From Palaemon carinicauda (taxonomy: Eukaryota; Arthropoda; Malacostraca; Decapoda; Palaemonidae), in NCBI RefSeq assembly GCF_036898095.1, contig NC_090759.1, forward strand, positions 18,529,640-18,593,639: a DNA stretch of 64,000 nucleotides, given 5' to 3'. The first letter of the stretch is position 1. Each line of letters begins with the position of its first letter. The notes under the pieces are model-generated. The model made no database searches. It was not told the DNA's origin and saw nothing but the letters and a program-made list of their open reading frames with translations. A program made the translations under genes and the position numbers. Shown one piece after another: positions 58,954-64,000 of this stretch.

Positions 58954-58998
58954 TCACTGTGTTATGATCAATGGAGTATTTTCATCTTGTTTCTTTTC
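58954..58998 (-). CDS. Weak terminal exon candidate
   Basis: On the minus strand TTCATTAAACAG is followed by an open frame EKKQDENTPLIITQ and TGA. A donor-like G|GTATGG follows two bases after the stop. The two other frames are closed. Very short; it could be the C-terminal tail of a minus-strand gene or chance. Confidence 0.25.
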   Translation of the reverse strand, partial: EKKQDENTPLIITQ

Positions 58999-59001
58999 CT
59001 G

Positions 59002-59735
59002 TTTAATGAAAAAAAATATTTTACATGATATAGCAATTCACTTATTATTTATAACTTAATATACATGCTTCCACCTGCTTCATGATGCAAAGTCCTTAAA
59101 AAGTTTATTTGTAGCGAGTCCTCACAGGACTTTGCATCAGGCCATAGAAAAGCTTTTACTGGGAAATATACCACATACTTGCTAAATAATAATGTTTTTT
59201 TCCATACAGACCCATTGACCTTGAATATAAACCTAAAATTTCCTCTCAAAATCATTGGTTCTCTAGTCCTATCATTACAAGAAAGATTAGCATATTGCAC
59301 AGGTGTTAGCTGAAAGGTAAGAATGGAATCCTTGATATCTTTGTTTCATGTAATTAACTGTGAAGAGGCAAGATAGAGAGAAAAGGAGAGGAGAGGATTT
59401 AGTATAATATAGGAATAATGGTTTTGTATGAAACCACTTATAACATATTTCATTAAAGCCTTAATTGCTATTTAGGAGGGAGGCAAAAGCTAAATAACTC
59501 GGATACAGGTATGATAGAAAACTTTTGTGCTGGATGAGTAAAAACCAAGTCTGCAACTAGAGGCTTATGTAGGTTTTAATGAAGATGGATACGGTAAAAC
59601 AAAGTAGGTTGAAACTACCAGTCCCCAAAAATGTGGGTCAACATATTTGAAGGAAACATTGTTATAATTCAAAAGTACAATACATCTCTGAGAGATAACC
59701 GTTTGGTATACATATTTGGCCAACATCATATCTCT
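59002..59735. other. Unannotated
   Basis: No gene or recognised repeat. Confidence 0.4.
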
Positions 59736-60500
59736 TTATTTCAGAATGCTATTTCCCCAAAGGAAGACAATCTGATAGAGTAGAAACTCCAAGACCTTAG
59801 CCTTGGACCTTGACAATTCCTTGAACTGTTTGACAATATCAAAATTCTTCATGTTCTCGGTTATACAGTAATAAAACATAACACTGGCCCTGACCAGTGA
59901 TCTAGCCACGGAGCAGGCCTGAATAGCTGACCTGGCAGCAACCTCCATGTTCTACATTTCTGATGTTAAGAAGGTTTTGATTATTCATCAGCTTATCACT
60001 AGACACGCCCAGGATAAGGGCAACCACATTGGGATAGATCGGCAGAGGGCTTGGATGTGCCTCTGAGTCTATACTGTATAGAACTTTCTCTGACAAGAAA
60101 GGGCTAAAGGTTGCAACCTCAACGATCTGCTAGATCGCAGCGAGTTCTCAGCTACTGAGACAATGTTGTTAAAAAACGATGCAGGGTGTCATGGGGCTAA
60201 ATAGATAGTAATACATCGAACTGATGCTTAGTGCTGAGAGACGGGGAAACTTGGCACCTATGGCACAGCGTCTGTTCATTACTTGGGCATCTGAAGGTCA
60301 CCCAGGCCATCTAAATGGCAGATAAGTGTCGTTTATCTTGATGAAGTGGATGTTCCTGATCCTGATCCTGATCCAGATGTCTAAAGTCAAAACATCAAGA
60401 AGGACTAATCAGCTGAACTGGTGAAAATGCTAAAATTTTCACCTCCTCATCTGAGAATACCTCGTCTGCGGAATGAGCCTGCCAAATCCCCTTATACCGA
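59736..60500 (-). pseudogene. Gag-like retroelement remnant
   Basis: The best-preserved part (59948-59740) reads MEVAARSAIQACSVARSLVR, ASVMFYYCITENMKNFDIVK and RSKAKVLEFLLYQIVFLWGN, a helical capsid-like pattern I associate with DIRS or LTR-type gag of decapods. Upstream minus-strand sequence to 60500 has compatible but broken frames (GIWQAHSADEVFSDEEVKIL). A LINE 3' part lies immediately to the right. Confidence 0.4.
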
Positions 60501-60516
60501 GGCAGCCATTTTTTAT

Positions 60517-61750
60517 TATTATCACTAGCTAAGCTACAACCTTAGTTGGAAAAGCAAGATGCTATAAGCCCAAGGGCTTCAACAGGGAAAAATAACCCAG
60601 TGAGGAAAGGAAATAAGGAAATAAACAATAGAAGTAGTAATGAACAATTAAATAAAATATTTTAAAAACATTAACATTAAAAAAATTTTCACATATAAAC
60701 TATAAAAAGACATATCAGCCTGTTCAACATAAAAACATTTGCTGCAAGTTTGAACTTTTGAAGTTCTACTGACTCAACTACCCGATTAGGAAGATCCTTC
60801 TACAACTTGGTCACAGCTGAAATAAAACTTCTTGAGTACTGTGAAGTATTGAGCTTGATGATGTAGAGTGCCTGACTATTAGAATTAACTGCATGCCTAG
60901 TATTACGAACAGGCTGGTACTGTCTGGGAAGATCTGAATGTAAAGGATGGTCAGAATTATAAAAAAAAATTTATGCAACAGGCACAAGGAACTAATTAAA
61001 TGACTGTGCCAGAGATTGATATCTAGCTCAGGAATAAGAAATTTAATATACTGTAAGTTCCTGTCCAACAAATTAAGATGAGAATCAGCAGCTGAAGAAC
61101 AGACAGGAGAACAATACTCGAAACAAGGCAGAAAAAAAGAATTAAAACACTTCTTCAGAATAGATTGATCACCAAAAATCTTAAAAGATTTTATAAATAA
61201 GCCAATTTTTTTGTGCAACTGAAGAAGACACAGAATGTGTTTCTCAAAAGTAAATTTGCTGTCGAGACTCATACCTAAAATTCTAAAAGTCATACAAAGT
61301 TGAAGGAACATTATCAATGCTGAGATCCGGATGTTAAGAAACCACTGTCTTTGACCTACTTACAATCATACTTTGAGTTCTGTTAGGGTTCAACTTCATA
61401 CCCAATAATTTGTGCACCGTGCACTAATTTTAGCTAGATCTCTATTAAGGGATTCAGCAACCCCTGATCTATATTCAGGAGATTGCAAAAATGCAGAGAG
61501 TAGTATTATCTGCCTATGCAACAAGCTTGTTTTCTAGGCAAAACCACATGTCAAGTGTATATTAGTATGAAAAGAAAAGTAATGGGCCAAGAACACTACC
61601 CTAAGGAACCCCAGATATCACATTTCTATACTCACTATGGTGCCCATAGGCAGCCTTCAAGGCTGTGGAAAATCTGCATAATACTAGAAGATCCACTCAT
61701 ATTTCACAAAACACTAAAAAAGTCAAAGAAATGAGACGGTAATACAGCGT
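60517..61750 (-). mobile_element. 5'-truncated LINE with RT C-terminal half and 3' tail
   Basis: The 3' end at the left is GCTACAACCTTAGTTGGAAA preceded by an ATTATTATT-type tail, the same tail as 11020-11691 and 23640-23960. ORF2 pieces: ISGVPQGSVLGPLLF-type sequence near 61620 (frame broken by a stop), the catalytic block degraded to ADNTTL near 61515, then the C-terminal domain. Inserted between gag-like remnants at 59736-60500 and 62160-62950. Confidence 0.8.
60811..61317 (-). pseudogene. LINE ORF2 C-terminal domain
   Basis: A 168-codon open stretch with LGMSLDSKFTFEKHI, KKCFNSFFLPCFEYCSPVCS, SAADSHLNLLDRNLQYIKFL and SLCLLHKFF. This is the post-RT thumb and C-terminal region of jockey/CR1-type LINE ORF2. 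It ends STQEVLFQL; the family continues with 'AVTKLWNDLP', which is shifted out of frame here. The upstream catalytic block reads ADN instead of ADD, so this copy could not reverse transcribe. Confidence 0.75.
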
Positions 61751-62155
61751 GGAGTTGATGATTGTAGTGAAGAAAGGAGATCAGTCTCTGACCGACGACC
61801 AAGAGTAGAGTGACCTCTGCCTTGGAGTAGCTCATGAAACCTGTCCAGCCTTGGAGTTCCCTGGTAACCTATTGTAGTTACAAGTTATTTTCTTTTTTTT
61901 CTAGTCATAGTAAATTGATTTAAGAGGAAACCCATATGAGAGAGAGAGAATGAATTGCAGCAAAGACTCAGGCTCCTAAAGGAATTTGTTTCCATTAACA
62001 GACTCTTAAATTGTGAATGCCAGATAGCATATGTATAAATGCATACAATTAGCTATTGTAGGCACAAAGGTTTCTCATAAAAAAAGCTCTTGGGTTAGAG
62101 TGATAAAATAAATCACATTATTTTAGATTCCTGTCTGCTTCATGCATGTCAGGGG
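61751..62155. other. Unannotated
   Basis: No gene or recognised repeat; contains a short GA run near 61938. Confidence 0.4.
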
Positions 62156-62159
62156 CCTA

Positions 62160-62950
62160 GTAAGGTAGTATCTAGCTCAAAGAGCATTCAGGAGAGAGCA
62201 AGCACTAGGGTGAGCCAAGCGACCGCGTTGAGCAATGCTATGTGATCACCTAAGTGAATGCTGAGTGCGAAACATGACAGAATCATGAGACCACACAGGG
62301 CTGCTATCCGTCAGTGTGCAAGCTTGGCTCATGCACTCTACCAAAAAAGGTAAAGCAGGCTCAGAAGAGCATGAACAGTAACAGATATGTGATTTAGGCT
62401 CCCTGTGAGCCTGGATCTTTCCGAGACTGAATCACGTCAAAAGTGTAGATTACACAGTATGAGCAGTCATAGCTGGGTGATTCAGGCTCAGTGATCCTGG
62501 ATCTTGCTGTAATCCTGACTTACGTTGCACGTCGGTATCACTTAGCATTGAGAGATTGCTTGTTTAAAGTAAAACTCTTCTTAGGTGATAGCTTTTACCT
62601 TTGGCACCCTATCCAGGCTGGCTGTTAGCTTGTTTGGCATGTGAGCCTGGGTCAGGAGGCACTGAGAGATCGCTTGTAGAAGCAAAGCTCTGAGGTGAAA
62701 GGATAACTTTCACTTTAGGCACAATCAGCCTCTGAGACAACTTGCCAAGATCACATGGGAGCTCTGAAGAGCTAGAGTTTTACTGCATACGACTGAAAGA
62801 TAAACTACCAGGCTAGGGCAGCAGTTCGTGGTAGTGACTGCGTCCATCAAAAACCCTGAAGGGTCAGCAAGCTCAGAGGGAGAATATGGCAAAGCATATC
62901 TCTCAAGTGAAAAGCTAGCTTCCACTTGAGGGTGCTGAGAGGTAGCTTGT
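62160..62950 (-). repeat. Internally repetitive region, possibly gag spacer
   Basis: Diverged units of roughly 130-170 bp recur. Each has a GAGAGATYGCTTGT-like start, then AGGTGAAAGNNTANCTTTCA and a GGCAC or GGGTGCTGAG end (for example near 62550, 62660 and 62900). A minus-strand 66-codon frame (SFSLERYALPYSPSELADPS, GFLMDAVTTTN) runs through one unit. Ser/Pro/Leu-rich translation fits a gag spacer, but the assignment is speculative. Confidence 0.4.
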
Positions 62951-63127
62951 TAAGCTAACTTCCAAAATCCTGCTGACCAAGTAGGGCAATCAGAATACGA
63001 AACAACCGCTTCTAATAAGCGAGGCAGAAAACGTTAAGTCAACAGCACTCAAGAGGACAGGTGTTGCTCGCATGTCCGCCCACATATCAGTGAACACAGA
63101 CGGAAACAGACTTCCTCTTAGAGGTTC

Positions 63128-63329
63128 TCTGATTGTAAGACTTCAGGCAAGTCTAATTCCGAGGAGGTAAAGGTGAGTGTTTACCTTTATCCAACTTAAA
63201 ATAGTTAATGGAGCCATGATATTAAGCGTCTGATTGTAAGACTTCAGGCAAGTCTAATTCCGAGGAGGTAAAGGTGAGTGTTTACCTTTATCCAACTTAA
63301 AATAGTTAATGGAGCCATGATATTAAGCG
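63128..63329. repeat. 101-bp perfect tandem duplication
   Basis: Units 63128-63228 and 63229-63329 appear identical. Each starts TCTGATTGTAAGACTTCAGG and ends GCCATGATATTAAGCG. It includes GAGGTAAAGGTGAGTGTTTA with a small internal inverted repeat (AAAGGTGAGTGTTTACCTTT). No frame is preserved. Confidence 0.95.
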
Positions 63330-64000
63330 TCTCCAACTAAAGGACACTATCCCGGAGACCCTAATGCGTCATACTGGGAATAAAACCAAGAGTAAAAGTT
63401 TCATTTTGCCAAGCCAATGAAAGTGGAAGCAGCCATCTGTCTTCTACCATGGCTGAGATCAAAGTGAAGAAGCTATGAGTGAGCAAAGTTTTATAGCCAT
63501 ATGCCAGCATGCGCTGATCTCTTCTCCTATATCAAGAATGTAGGGATTGTATTCTGTGTAGGAACACACAACATAACCTTCATAAAAGTTAGATACAGAG
63601 ATTCTCAGCTAGCGATCTGCTTTAAAATATGGGAGATCCTACCACAATCAAAGAGGACCAAGAATAAAAGAATAGATTCCCAAGCTATTAAATTCTTTCA
63701 GAAATAAGAGATTCTTACAACAACCAACCCTTAACTGAAGGAGAAATCTGAGGAGAGTCAGAGAGAAATCCCATAAAATTGTAATGAAGTATTGACAGAC
63801 TCCTGAATCATTGAATTTTCCTTTACCTTCATTCCTGAAGAACCAACTGTCCATAGGGTAACTGAAGTGAGTAATTACTGCCAACACTATTGGAATCAAC
63901 AATATAACTCCTGGCAACAAAGCTATCTACACTTGAACTGCATCTGGCACAAACCCGAGAGAACATGTGGTGCTAACATAACGACTGCCGGTGTTCAAGC
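63330..64000. other. Unannotated right edge
   Basis: No gene or recognised repeat; short frames only. Confidence 0.4.

Overview
The window looks like intergenic and intronic DNA from a large, repeat-rich animal genome, most likely a decapod crustacean. This rests on recognising several repeat families I associate with decapods: DIRS1-like retrotransposons with inverted terminal repeats, a tRNA-derived SINE, a LINE with a 'GGGGTAGCCGACATC' 3' tail, and (AAT)n-tailed dispersed repeats. The species cannot be named. I see no bacterial-type gene organisation, no rRNA or functional tRNA gene and no CRISPR array. Unannotated stretches are AT-rich and full of the words TACAGTA/TACTGTA.

Layout. 1-9.9 kb: an imperfect tandem repeat, a hAT-type non-autonomous element with target-site duplication, a tyrosine-recombinase scrap, a 5'-truncated LINE abutting a TIR element, a SINE, a 676-bp element with DIRS-type ends, and the 5' part of a DIRS-like element with gag. 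10-16.3 kb: a decayed jockey-like LINE split by a dispersed repeat, then two related DIRS-like 3' ends on either side of a Tigger/pogo relic. 16.3-20.6 kb: nothing recognisable. 20.6-28.8 kb: DIRS-like recombinase, RNase H and RT pieces in both orientations, a near-perfect ~0.94-kb palindrome, and a LINE tail. 28.8-39.4 kb: mostly anonymous, with a SINE carrying a tandem duplication, dispersed repeats, gag-like remnants and two exon candidates. 39.5-43.7 kb: a LINE with a nearly full-length open ORF2, plus a second truncated copy, both embedded in (GA)n microsatellite. 43.7-49.4 kb: a second Tigger-like relic and more DIRS-like scraps. 50.1-58.2 kb: a structurally complete DIRS1-like retrotransposon on the minus strand, with both inverted terminal repeats, the internal complementary region, gag, RT/RNase H, a methyltransferase-like region and a tyrosine recombinase; its RT has lost the catalytic YxDD segment. 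58.2-64 kb: an exon candidate, gag-like remnants, another LINE 3' part and a 101-bp tandem duplication.

Host coding capacity is very small. The best candidate is a minus-strand terminal exon (38641-38766) with a clean splice acceptor and a 41-residue open tail. Weaker candidates are a 67-bp plus-strand internal exon at 33023-33089, a phase-compatible exon pair at 6151-6408 and a short minus-strand tail at 58954-58998. None could be assigned to a named protein.

How the parts relate: the main theme is tyrosine-recombinase (DIRS-type) retrotransposition, represented by at least three terminal-sequence families and about ten pieces. The intact architecture at 50-58 kb explains several 'foldback' structures elsewhere as DIRS 3' ends (internal complementary region plus inverted terminal repeat). 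A second theme is LINE/partner relationships: a LINE 3' tail shared with a non-autonomous dispersed repeat, and a LINE repeatedly found in (GA)n tracts. All identifications come from reading the sequence and from memory of families; no database search was possible.
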